Position numbers and translations under genes: made by a program. A stretch of DNA of 6,327 nt from Planctomycetota bacterium (lineage in GTDB: Bacteria; Planctomycetota; SZUA-567): assembly GCA_031270145.1 (NCBI GenBank), contig JAISYD010000238.1:1-6327 (forward strand), given 5' to 3'. This document shows, piece by piece, positions 1-5,349 of the stretch. How positions within the stretch are numbered: the first letter of the stretch is position 1; each line of letters starts with the position of its first letter. The notes beneath the pieces were generated by a model, which was given only the letters and a program-made list of their open reading frames with translations, ran no database searches and was not told the DNA's origin.

Positions 1-151
1 AAACCCTCTCCTCCACCCGTTGCCCCGTGGTAGGCGATGTCGCCGTCATTCCGGTTGTCTTGACCGGAAGGTTTAACCGGAAGGATTGGAATACTACGCG
101 GAGAACAGGGCACGCGCTATCGACGCCGCCGCCAGGCGGATAACCGAATGA
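1..151 (+). CDS. 3' end of an unidentified gene, frame apparently broken
   Basis: The window opens inside what looks like the end of a coding region. From base 3 one frame stays open and reads plausibly (CPVVGDVAVIPVVLTGRFN, ending K-D-W at 81-89). It then turns into rare-codon, low-complexity text and stops at TAA 141-143. From base 89 another frame reads EYYAENRARAIDAAARRITE, an amphipathic, charged helix typical of a C-terminus, and stops at TGA 149-151. One missing G in the G run at 87-89 would join the two as K-D-W-E-Y-Y. I therefore read this as one gene with a 1-base frameshift, either a real lesion or a sequencing or assembly error. The alternative is an intact gene ending at 143. The product family cannot be identified from about 50 residues. 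Confidence 0.42.
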
Positions 152-174
152 CCCTGGATTCCGCCGATTATCGC

Positions 175-203
175 TTGACAGCCGGGCGGCTGGACATTAT
201 CAT
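175..203 (+). promoter_or_regulatory. Sigma-70-type promoter
   Basis: A perfect -35 box TTGACA (175-180) is followed after exactly 17 bases by TATCAT (198-203), which matches five of six positions of the -10 consensus. The expected start of transcription is near base 210. The site lies 24 bases after the last possible stop of the upstream gene and drives rightward, toward the membrane-protein gene at 276 and possibly the whole downstream gene run. This is the only promoter in the window I would call with confidence. In a 64-65% GC background such a match is unlikely to be casual, but it is a sequence prediction only. Confidence 0.7.
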
Positions 204-210
204 GGCGCTT

Positions 211-240
211 CGCCGTCTCCGTCCGCCGACGGGGACGGCG
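211..240 (+). promoter_or_regulatory. 13-bp leader hairpin at the transcription start
   Basis: CGCCGTCTCCGTC (211-223) pairs with GACGGGGACGGCG (228-240) over 13 base pairs, one of them G-U, around the four-base loop CGCC. The stem starts about where the predicted promoter would begin its transcript, and ends 21 bases before the ribosome-binding GGAG at 262-265. No T-tract follows, so it is not a standard intrinsic terminator. A 5'-terminal stem of this strength could protect the mRNA from 5'-end decay or act as a regulator-binding or attenuation element; that role is inference. Confidence 0.6.
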
Positions 241-275
241 GTTGATATTCATGGGGCAACCGGAGTTTGGCCCAA

Positions 276-1166
276 ATGGCAAAAGAAGGCAAAAAACTCG
301 AGCTCTATGAAATTTTGGCCAGGCAAAAGGCAAAGGGCAAACAATCGTTAACCATGGATTCCAGGCCGATCCGGCCGGCGGGCGAAAAAGGGCGGGAAGG
401 GAAGAGGGAGGAGCCGGCGGCCAATCCGGCGATAATCATCGACGAGAACGCCGCCTCCGATCCGCGATCGGAAAGCACGCCGGCCGGATTGGAAGTCCGG
501 CGGGAGCCGGAGCAAAGACCGCGGGAAAAAAAGCAGCCGGTTTTCCCCCGCCGCCCAGCCGAACCGGAGCAACCGACGGCGGCCCCGGAGGAGAAATTCG
601 AGCCGCCGCCGCCGCCCCGGCCAAGATCGCCCCGCGAGGTGGTTCTCGCCCTGGACACGGCGTTTTTCTGCTTCATCATTATCCTGGCCCTGGTGGGATG
701 CTCATATTTCCTCGGCTACAAGCGGGGCCAGGAGGAAAGGCCGGCTTCCCCGGCGGGCGGCGGCGACATCGGCGACGCCGACCCGGAAAGGCTGAGCCTG
801 CGGCGGCTGGCGCCGGCGCCTAGATCCGTCCTGCGGCCGTCGGATCAGGATTACACCCTGATCATCAGGACCGAGGCGGCCGACGGGGAGATGCCGGAGC
901 GGCTGGAACTGGAGCTGGCCGAGGCGGTGGCCAAAGGAAGGCGGGACGGCGGCGGGGATGTCCAGGGGTTTATCTTCAGGACCGCCGGGGCGGAACCGCG
1001 CTTCGTCCTTTCGGTGGGGATAGGGAAAAGCGCCAACGATCCCGGGCTGGACAATTTGCTGAAAATCTATTATAAAATGGATGGCCTTTCCCTTTCCCGC
1101 GAACCCACGCCATACCGGGGTTGCCGGGTGGCGCCGGTGCGGGAACTGGGTGCGCAGGTATATTGA
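276..1166 (+). CDS. Proline-rich single-pass membrane protein
   Basis: This encodes 296 residues of unrecognised family. The N-terminus (1-25) is a Lys-rich helix (MAKEGKKLELYEILARQ). Residues about 26-120 are a disordered stretch rich in Pro, Glu, Arg and Ala, ending in a P5 run. Residues about 122-147 form one transmembrane helix followed by G-Y-K-R-G, with positive charges on both sides. A compact C-terminal domain, about 190-280, has an alternating beta and helix pattern. This is the layout of bitopic envelope proteins such as SPOR-domain proteins: cytoplasmic tail, one helix, periplasmic domain. I see only a loose SPOR-like rhythm (YTLIIR, a helix, then FVLSVGIG) and no diagnostic motif. 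I chose ATG 276 because GGAG at 262-265 sits 10 bases upstream; the in-frame TTG at 267 would be only one base from it. It is the first gene after the promoter. Confidence 0.78.
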   Translation: MAKEGKKLELYEILARQKAKGKQSLTMDSRPIRPAGEKGREGKREEPAANPAIIIDENAASDPRSESTPAGLEVRREPEQRPREKKQPVFPRRPAEPEQPTAAPEEKFEPPPPPRPRSPREVVLALDTAFFCFIIILALVGCSYFLGYKRGQEERPASPAGGGDIGDADPERLSLRRLAPAPRSVLRPSDQDYTLIIRTEAADGEMPERLELELAEAVAKGRRDGGGDVQGFIFRTAGAEPRFVLSVGIGKSANDPGLDNLLKIYYKMDGLSLSREPTPYRGCRVAPVRELGAQVY

Positions 1167-1190
1167 AAAAAGCCGGACGCGGCGTCCGGC
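1166..1190 (-). terminator. Terminator-like hairpin reading leftward
   Basis: GCCGGACGC (1172-1180) and GCGTCCGGC (1182-1190) form a perfect 9-bp inverted repeat with a single central base, so the folded loop would take 3-5 bases. It lies just after the stop of the membrane-protein gene. The A6 run at 1166-1171 is on the left, so a U6 tail exists only for leftward transcription. On the gene strand there is no T-run after the stem. It may block antisense transcription, or serve the + strand as an mRNA 3'-end stabilising stem. I see no minus-strand gene for it to serve. Confidence 0.4.
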
Positions 1191-1225
1191 TCGGGGAAAA
1201 CCGGGCATGAAAGCGTGGGGAAGGC

Positions 1226-2095
1226 ATGAAACCCATACCTGACTGCGTTCCTGAGGCGTTGACCATGATTCTCGACACCGCCAGGGCGGTGTCGGAAGAC
1301 GATTTCATCCACCGCAAGGTCTTGCTGAAGGTGATGGGCGAAATCGCCGAGGAGGGGGATCTGGGCGTGAATCCGGCGGATATCCTCCTCCGTTGCTGGG
1401 AAATAGCCTGCCACGCCCTGGGAGTGAGGGATCCCTACGAAAACGCCAAGGCCAGGGGGGACAAAACGGCGCTGGGCATCCTGAAAATCCTGTTGAAACG
1501 CTTTCCGGTCGGAAGCGGCGGCGAGTTGAAATGGGCCCTCCGGGCCTCCCTCGCCGGAGCCAGGCTGGATTTCAGCGGACTGGGACGGGCCGACATCCAG
1601 GAAAGCGTGGCCGCCACCTTCCTCATTCCCCCGGCCCATGACGAATCGGAGGCGCTGGAGGCGGCCGTGGCCAAGGCCAATTCGCTGATGCTGGTGGCCA
1701 ACCGGGCCGGGGAAATCGCCCTGGATCGGCCGCTGGCCGAGGCGGCGGCGGAAAGGGGCAAACAGGTTTACCTGGCGGTGGCGGCCACGCCCGTCTTCCT
1801 TATGGCCACCCAAAAGGACGCCGAACTGACCGGTTTCCCGGCGTCGGTGGTGGTGGTCGATCCCGGCACCCCCATGTTCGGGCTGGCGCCGGAGCGCGCC
1901 TCCAGCGAATTCCGCGAGTTGCTGGGCCAGGTCGATCTGGTGATTGTCAAGGGCGCCGCCAACCTGGCCGCCATGACGACGGAACGGGACATGTTCTGCG
2001 TCCTGGACAACGGCGACGCGGACTTGGCCGGACGGCTGGGCATCGGGCTGGACGGCGGCGCCATTTTCCGGACGCCGACCGGGGAACGGCGATGA
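1226..2095 (+). CDS. DUF89/ARMT1-like protein, active site degenerate
   Basis: This encodes 289 residues resembling subfamily I of DUF89 (damage-control phosphatases and ARMT1-like proteins; metal-dependent hydrolysis of phosphometabolites). Shared features in order are an N-terminal Cys-x-Pro segment (C7), D-P-Y-x-N-x-K at 69-75, the N-x-A-G-E-I core at 159-164, A-T-x-x-D-A at 194-199, and K-G-x-x-N at 242-246. Family members usually read D-N-A-G-E, where Asp and Asn hold the metal; here it is A158-N159-R160. They also read N-D-A-T, where Asp is a second ligand; here it is L192-M193-A-T. The second N-terminal Cys (usual C-x-x-C) is Glu10. The fold therefore looks kept while catalysis looks lost or changed, so a binding or regulatory role is possible. 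Start ATG 1226 keeps C7 and follows GGGGAAGG at 1217-1224. The gene overlaps no neighbour, and its DNA composition is like theirs. Confidence 0.72.
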   Translation: MKPIPDCVPEALTMILDTARAVSEDDFIHRKVLLKVMGEIAEEGDLGVNPADILLRCWEIACHALGVRDPYENAKARGDKTALGILKILLKRFPVGSGGELKWALRASLAGARLDFSGLGRADIQESVAATFLIPPAHDESEALEAAVAKANSLMLVANRAGEIALDRPLAEAAAERGKQVYLAVAATPVFLMATQKDAELTGFPASVVVVDPGTPMFGLAPERASSEFRELLGQVDLVIVKGAANLAAMTTERDMFCVLDNGDADLAGRLGIGLDGGAIFRTPTGERR

Positions 2096-2150
2096 GCCGC
2101 CGCGCGGATTCCAAACAGCGAAAGCGGTATTTGCGGGAGTTGTCTTTCAC

Positions 2151-2155
2151 AGGAG
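2151..2155 (+). promoter_or_regulatory. Ribosome binding site of the small basic protein gene
   Basis: AGGAG lies 10 bases before ATG 2166. It supports this short frame as a real gene and fixes its start. The 70-base gap from 2096 holds no convincing promoter. Confidence 0.6.
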
Positions 2156-2165
2156 CAAGCAAACC

Positions 2166-2390
2166 ATGAGCATCCATTCGTCCTTCCGGAGCGGCGGCTT
2201 GGCCGCCAAGCACCGCAACGTCCTTAACCGCCTGGAGCGGCTGGAAAAACTGGAGGAGGCCGAACGCTGGAATTCGGCCGAAAGCGGTCTCTTCGGCCTG
2301 CCGAAGGTGCGCTCCATCAAGGTGGCCATGAAGAAGAAGAAAAAGAAGGAGGAGGACGGCGAGGGCTCCGAGGGGGAGGCCAAGAAGTAG
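2166..2390 (+). CDS. PVC-type small basic protein with Lys6-acidic tail
   Basis: This encodes 74 residues. The first 55 or so match my recollection of the small basic protein family of Chlamydiae, Verrucomicrobia and Planctomycetes (TIGR04137 type): start M-S-x-H-x-S-F, K-H-R-N-V-L-N-R-L-E-R at 15-25, a charged helix to W35, then G-L-P-K at 44-47 and an I-K-V strand. The function of the family is unknown; a ribosome or RNA-linked role has been suspected from its size and charge. Here the body is followed by six lysines (56-61) and a 13-residue Glu/Gly-rich tail, which makes it longer than the roughly 50-60 residues I would expect. The tail is encoded by a 27-base all-purine run (2330-2356) that contains AAGGAGGAGG, a strong Shine-Dalgarno look-alike within the gene. 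It sits between the DUF89-like and aminotransferase genes and is the main evidence for PVC ancestry. Confidence 0.85.
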   Translation: MSIHSSFRSGGLAAKHRNVLNRLERLEKLEEAERWNSAESGLFGLPKVRSIKVAMKKKKKKEEDGEGSEGEAKK

Positions 2391-2432
2391 GCGCCGCCCT
2401 TCCGGAATCCGCCGGAACCGGGGCATGGGGAA

Positions 2433-2438
2433 AAGGGG
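2433..2438 (+). promoter_or_regulatory. Ribosome binding site deciding the aminotransferase start
   Basis: AAGGGG ends six bases before GTG 2445 but only three before the overlapping in-frame TTG 2442. Spacing favours GTG. No in-frame ATG lies near. Confidence 0.5.
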
Positions 2439-2444
2439 ATATTG

Positions 2445-3548
2445 GTGGCTAGGTTTGCCCAGCGCGTTTCAACGACGGAGGCGTCGGGGATCAGGAGGAT
2501 TTTCGATCTCGCCGCCAGCCTGAAAAATCCGGTCAACCTCTCCATCGGGCAACCGGACTTCGACGTCCCGGAGCCGCTTAAGGATCAGGCCATCGCCGCC
2601 ATCCGAGCGGGAAAGAACGCCTACACCCAAACCCAAGGCGGCCCCGAACTCCGGGCCAGGCTGCTCGCCGGCCCCCTGCGGGGCCTGGGCGAAAGGGAGG
2701 TACTGGTCACCAGCGCCGTTTCGGGAGGGCTGCTCCTCTCCTATATGGCGCTTCTGGACCCCGGGGACGAAATACTCCTCCCCGATCCCTACTTCGTCAT
2801 GTACAAGCAGTTGGCGCTGATGTTCGACGCCAAACCGCTATTTTACGAATGCTATCCCGATTGGCGGCTGGACGCGGCCAGGATCGAAAGCCTGATCACC
2901 CCCCGCGCCAAGGCCATACTGATCGGCTCGCCGGCCAACCCAACCGGCGCGGTCCACAGCCGGGAGGAGCTTGAGGGAGTGGCCAGGCTCGCCAAAAAAC
3001 ACGACCTCGCGATCATCGCCGATGAAATCTATGACTATTACAGCTATGACGGGCCGCCGGCCAGGATGCGCGATCTGTGTCCGGAAAAAACCGTCGCCCT
3101 GGGCGGTTTCTCGAAAAGCCACGCAATGACCGGCTGGCGGGTGGGCTGGGCCGCCGGACCGGAGAATCTGATCCAGGCCATGACCAAGTTCCAGCAATTC
3201 AGCTTCGTCTGCGCCCCCTCCCCCATGCAAATCGCGGCGGCGGCGGCGGTCGACTTCGACATGGCGGACAGCGTCCGGGAGTACCGGGCGAAGCGGGACT
3301 TGATCCACGGCGGACTGGTCGACGCCGGCTACGAGACGACGAAGCCGGGCGGCGCCTTTTACATTTTCCCCAAGGCGCCCTGGGGGACCGGCGGCGAATT
3401 CGTCGAAGAATGTCTCCGGAACAACCTCCTGGTCATCCCCGGCAATTGCTTTTCCGAGCGCGACACGCATTTTCGCATCGCCTACGCCGCCAAGGATGAA
3501 GTCATACGCCAGGGCCTGGCGATACTCAAGGACCTCCGGAAGGGATAA
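2445..3548 (+). CDS. PLP-dependent class I aminotransferase
   Basis: This encodes 367 residues of aminotransferase fold type I, in the aspartate/aromatic aminotransferase-like group. It would be a cytosolic dimer moving amino groups between amino acids and 2-oxo acids through pyridoxal phosphate. Landmarks by residue are S-I-G-Q-P-D at 33-38, Y-T-Q-T-Q-G at 60-65, N165-P-T-G, D183 in A-D-E-I-Y (pairs with the pyridine nitrogen), S-K214 (Schiff-base lysine) in S-K-S-H-A-M-T-G-W-R, R222 (phosphate), G-A-F-Y-I-F-P near 323-329, and R344 (substrate carboxylate). All catalytic residues are present. The protein is about 20-30 residues shorter than typical 390-residue members. The missing part is around 75-85, where the segment before L-V-T-S-A-V is abbreviated. 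The exact substrate cannot be read from sequence. It precedes glyS by only 3 bases, so the two are almost certainly co-transcribed. Start could also be TTG 2442. Confidence 0.93.
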   Translation: MARFAQRVSTTEASGIRRIFDLAASLKNPVNLSIGQPDFDVPEPLKDQAIAAIRAGKNAYTQTQGGPELRARLLAGPLRGLGEREVLVTSAVSGGLLLSYMALLDPGDEILLPDPYFVMYKQLALMFDAKPLFYECYPDWRLDAARIESLITPRAKAILIGSPANPTGAVHSREELEGVARLAKKHDLAIIADEIYDYYSYDGPPARMRDLCPEKTVALGGFSKSHAMTGWRVGWAAGPENLIQAMTKFQQFSFVCAPSPMQIAAAAAVDFDMADSVREYRAKRDLIHGGLVDAGYETTKPGGAFYIFPKAPWGTGGEFVEECLRNNLLVIPGNCFSERDTHFRIAYAAKDEVIRQGLAILKDLRKG

Positions 3549-3551
3549 AGA

Positions 3552-5063
3552 ATGCCCGAAAGCACCATGCAAAAAATCGTCGGCCTGGCCAAGCGGCGGG
3601 GCTTCATCTTCCAGTCCTCCGAAATCTACGGCGGCCTCAAGGCCTGCTACGACTACGGTCCGCTCGGAGTTGAGCTCAAGCGCAACATCAAGGACGCCTG
3701 GTGGCGCGACATGGTCCACCGCCGCGACGACGTGGTGGGGCTCGACTGCTCCATCATCATGCACCCCGACGTCTGGCGGGCCTCGGGCCACTTGGCCGGC
3801 TTCTCCGACCCCCTGGTCGACTGCCGCAATTGCAAGGAGCGCTTCCGGGCCGACAAGGCGCCCCGCGCCGTCCCCGGCTCCGCCGCCGCCTGCCGCGAGG
3901 GCGGCCGGAGCGACGGCAAAAAACTGGCCGGCGTGGTCGGCCCCCAGGGCTACGTCTGCCCGGTCTGCGGCTCCGGGGATCTCTCGCCCGAACGCCAGTT
4001 CAACCTGATGTTCCGCACTTCGCTTGGCCCGGTCGATCCCATGCAGCAAATCCTCGACGCCGTGGACGCCCTGGCGGCCCTGGACCCGGAGGCGCGCAGG
4101 GAAAAGCTGGCCGGCATCATCGGGGAGACGGCGGTGTATCTCAGGCCGGAGACGGCCCAGGGCATGTTCGTCAACTTCCTCAACGTCCTCAACTCGTCCC
4201 GCGTCAAACCGCCCTTCGGGGTGGCCCAATGCGGCAAGTCCTACCGGAACGAGATCACCACCTCCAACCTCACCTTCCGCACCTGCGAGTTCGAGCAGAT
4301 GGAGATGGAATTTTTCGTGGAGCCCGGAACCGACGACCGCTGGTTCGAATACTGGTCCAAGGCCAGGTTCGAATGGTACAAGTCGCTCGGCATGAGGGCG
4401 GAGCGCCTGCGGCTGCGCCCGCACGAGCAATCGGAACTGGCCCACTACGCCAAGGCCTGCGTCGACGTGGAATACTTCTTCCCCTTCGAGAACCAGGACG
4501 GCGAGGGGGAGTGGGGCGAGCTCGAGGGCATCGCCAACCGCATCGACTACGATCTCCGGAAACATTCCGAGCATTCCGGCAAGGATCTCTCCTATTTCGA
4601 GACCGAAACCAAGAAGCGCTACACCCCGTTCGTCATCGAGCCGGCCGCCGGGGCCGACCGGGCGGCGCTCGCCTTCCTTTGCGACGCCTACGCCGAGGAA
4701 ATGATCGACCGGGAAAAAAACGACGTCCGAACCGTCCTGCGCTTCCATCCCCGCCTCGCCCCCGTCAAGGTCGGGGTGTTTCCGCTGGTCAAGAAGGACG
4801 GCCTGCCGGAAAAGGCGCGGGAACTGCTGTCCCAACTCATGGCCGAAGGGATCAATTCGTTTTACGACGAGTCCGGGGCCATCGGCCGGCGCTACCGCCG
4901 CATGGACGAGGCGGGGGCGCCATGGTGCGTCACTATCGACGCCGGCACGAAAACGGAGGATTCCGTAACCGTGCGCGAGCGCGACAGCATGGAGCAATCC
5001 AGGGTTCCGGCCGGCCGGCTGGCCGATTATTTCAGGGATCGTTTGCGTTTGTCCGGAGCCTGA
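3552..5063 (+). CDS. glyS: Glycyl-tRNA synthetase, alpha2 (eukaryote/archaea-like) type
   Basis: This encodes 503 residues of class II glycyl-tRNA synthetase, which charges tRNA-Gly with glycine using ATP in the cytosol. It is the single-chain dimeric form, not the bacterial alpha2beta2 GlyQ/GlyS form. Features in order are the N-terminal signature R-G-F-I-F-Q-S-S-E-I-Y-G-G (16-28) with Y-D-Y-G-P-L-G (33-39); a zinc-ribbon-like insertion with C91-x-x-C94 and C136-x-x-C139; F-N-L-M-F-R-T (150-156); L-R-P-E-T-A-Q-G (197-204); motif 2 from Y-R232-N-E to E-F-E-Q-M-E (231-251); E-L-E-G-I-A-N-R (323-330); motif 3 with R370; and the anticodon-binding domain about 402-500 with R-x-R-D-x-M-E-Q. Residues about 162-192 form a helical insertion between the Thr-156 strand and the L-R-P-E segment. 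Motif 2 has C245 where I expect Arg in many homologues. AGGG at 3541-3544 gives a 7-base spacing to ATG 3552. Confidence 0.97.
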   Translation: MPESTMQKIVGLAKRRGFIFQSSEIYGGLKACYDYGPLGVELKRNIKDAWWRDMVHRRDDVVGLDCSIIMHPDVWRASGHLAGFSDPLVDCRNCKERFRADKAPRAVPGSAAACREGGRSDGKKLAGVVGPQGYVCPVCGSGDLSPERQFNLMFRTSLGPVDPMQQILDAVDALAALDPEARREKLAGIIGETAVYLRPETAQGMFVNFLNVLNSSRVKPPFGVAQCGKSYRNEITTSNLTFRTCEFEQMEMEFFVEPGTDDRWFEYWSKARFEWYKSLGMRAERLRLRPHEQSELAHYAKACVDVEYFFPFENQDGEGEWGELEGIANRIDYDLRKHSEHSGKDLSYFETETKKRYTPFVIEPAAGADRAALAFLCDAYAEEMIDREKNDVRTVLRFHPRLAPVKVGVFPLVKKDGLPEKARELLSQLMAEGINSFYDESGAIGRRYRRMDEAGAPWCVTIDAGTKTEDSVTVRERDSMEQSRVPAGRLADYFRDRLRLSGA

Positions 5064-5068
5064 ACCGC

Positions 5069-5098
5069 CGTCGCGTTGCGCCTGACGTTTTATTTTTT
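5069..5098 (+). terminator. Weak intrinsic-terminator-like hairpin after glyS
   Basis: CGTC-GCG (5069-5075), loop TTG, then CGC (5079-5081), a two-base bulge CT and GACG (5084-5087) form a seven-pair bulged stem. It is followed at once by TTTTATTTTTT (5088-5098). The geometry fits a rho-independent terminator, though the stem is short and bulged. It lies 6 bases after the glyS stop and only 8 bases before the Shine-Dalgarno of the next small gene, so it may act as partial termination or attenuation ahead of that gene. Confidence 0.45.
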
Positions 5099-5106
5099 GG
5101 AAAAAA

Positions 5107-5112
5107 GAGGAG
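5107..5112 (+). promoter_or_regulatory. Ribosome binding site of the 49-residue gene
   Basis: GAGGAG is spaced 7 bases from ATG 5120, close to ideal. It is the main reason to accept this short frame over the two overlapping longer frames. Confidence 0.62.
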
Positions 5113-5119
5113 AAGGCCC

Positions 5120-5269
5120 ATGGAATACAAGATACGCTATATCCGCAACCGGAAGAAGCGGAAGATCAAGAACCGCCTGGACGCCGGCTTCGTACGCGTC
5201 AAGGTGCGCGGCCGGAAGCGCTGGGTGCGCAAACCCGGGTCGGAGGCGAAAAAGGAGAAAGGAGTCTGA
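5120..5269 (+). CDS. 49-residue strongly basic protein, unknown
   Basis: I do not recognise this protein. It begins MEYKIRYIRNRKKRKIKNR and has 21 Lys/Arg against 4 Asp/Glu (net about +17). There is a basic first half (residues 4-19), a short beta-like part at 20-30 (D-A-G-F-V-R-V-K-V-R), a turn G-R-K-R-W-V at 31-36, and a Lys/Glu-rich tail. Size and charge resemble small ribosomal or ribosome-associated proteins, and the neighbouring glyS fits a translation setting, but no family motif confirms this. Evidence that it is real: an ATG with a strong, well-spaced Shine-Dalgarno, coherent charge pattern, and position in a gap that otherwise holds no gene. It overlaps a long shadow frame of glyS that shares its stop, so automated callers may miss it or give it a wrong start. 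Confidence 0.66.
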   Translation: MEYKIRYIRNRKKRKIKNRLDAGFVRVKVRGRKRWVRKPGSEAKKEKGV

Positions 5270-5334
5270 TTAAGTCCCGGCCGGCTCCGGCTCAAGGGAT
5301 CGGTTTTTTGGCGCGCTCCGGCATGGCCCGGCAA

Positions 5335-5343
5335 GGGGAGGGG
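5335..5343 (+). promoter_or_regulatory. Ribosome binding site deciding the start at 5350
   Basis: The purine block GGGGAGGGG lies 6 bases before ATG 5350. Earlier in-frame starts TTG 5308 and ATG 5323 have no comparable site and would add a GC-rich leader (residues like A-R-S-G-M-A-R-Q-G) without family character. Confidence 0.5.
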
Positions 5344-5349
5344 GAAGGC

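Noticed and set aside
63..84. Direct repeat ACCGGAAGG, twice at 13-base spacing
   Set aside because: Two short copies only. It could be chance within coding sequence, and removing one unit does not repair the frame.
148..351. 67-residue frame starting at an ATGA overlap with the upstream stop
   Set aside because: It contains the promoter and the 13-bp hairpin, has no ribosome-binding site of its own, and runs into the start of the membrane-protein gene in another frame.
1070..1813. 247-residue minus-strand frame over the DUF89-like gene
   Set aside because: Shadow frame of GC-rich coding sequence. It crosses two + strand genes and shows no family features.
2339..2356. Possible programmed frameshift site (G-AAA-AAG with a Shine-Dalgarno-like motif)
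   Set aside because: The purine motif lies downstream rather than upstream of the A-run, and the first base of the heptamer is G. Neither fits known dnaX-type signals.
2400..2417. Inverted repeat TTCCGG / CCGGAA between the small basic gene and the aminotransferase
   Set aside because: Only six pairs and no T-tract. Such repeats are expected often in this GC-rich sequence.
2838..4997. 719-residue open frame on the minus strand across the aminotransferase and glyS genes
   Set aside because: It lies opposite two well-identified genes in the register where GC-rich third positions suppress stops. Its text is low-complexity Gly/Ala/Val/Asp/His with no motif.
3701..5269. 522-residue + strand frame overlapping glyS
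   Set aside because: Arg/Gly/Pro-rich shadow of glyS. Only its last 49 codons, from ATG 5120, look like a gene.
5076..5273. 65-residue frame overlapping the 49-residue gene in another register
   Set aside because: It would start at TTG inside the terminator-like stem without a ribosome-binding site, and its Arg/Ser/Ala text looks like a frame shadow.
5278..5309. GC-rich inverted repeats followed by T6 between the 49-residue gene and the gene at 5350
   Set aside because: The best stem is only about four pairs and is not adjacent to the T-run, so it is too weak to call a terminator.
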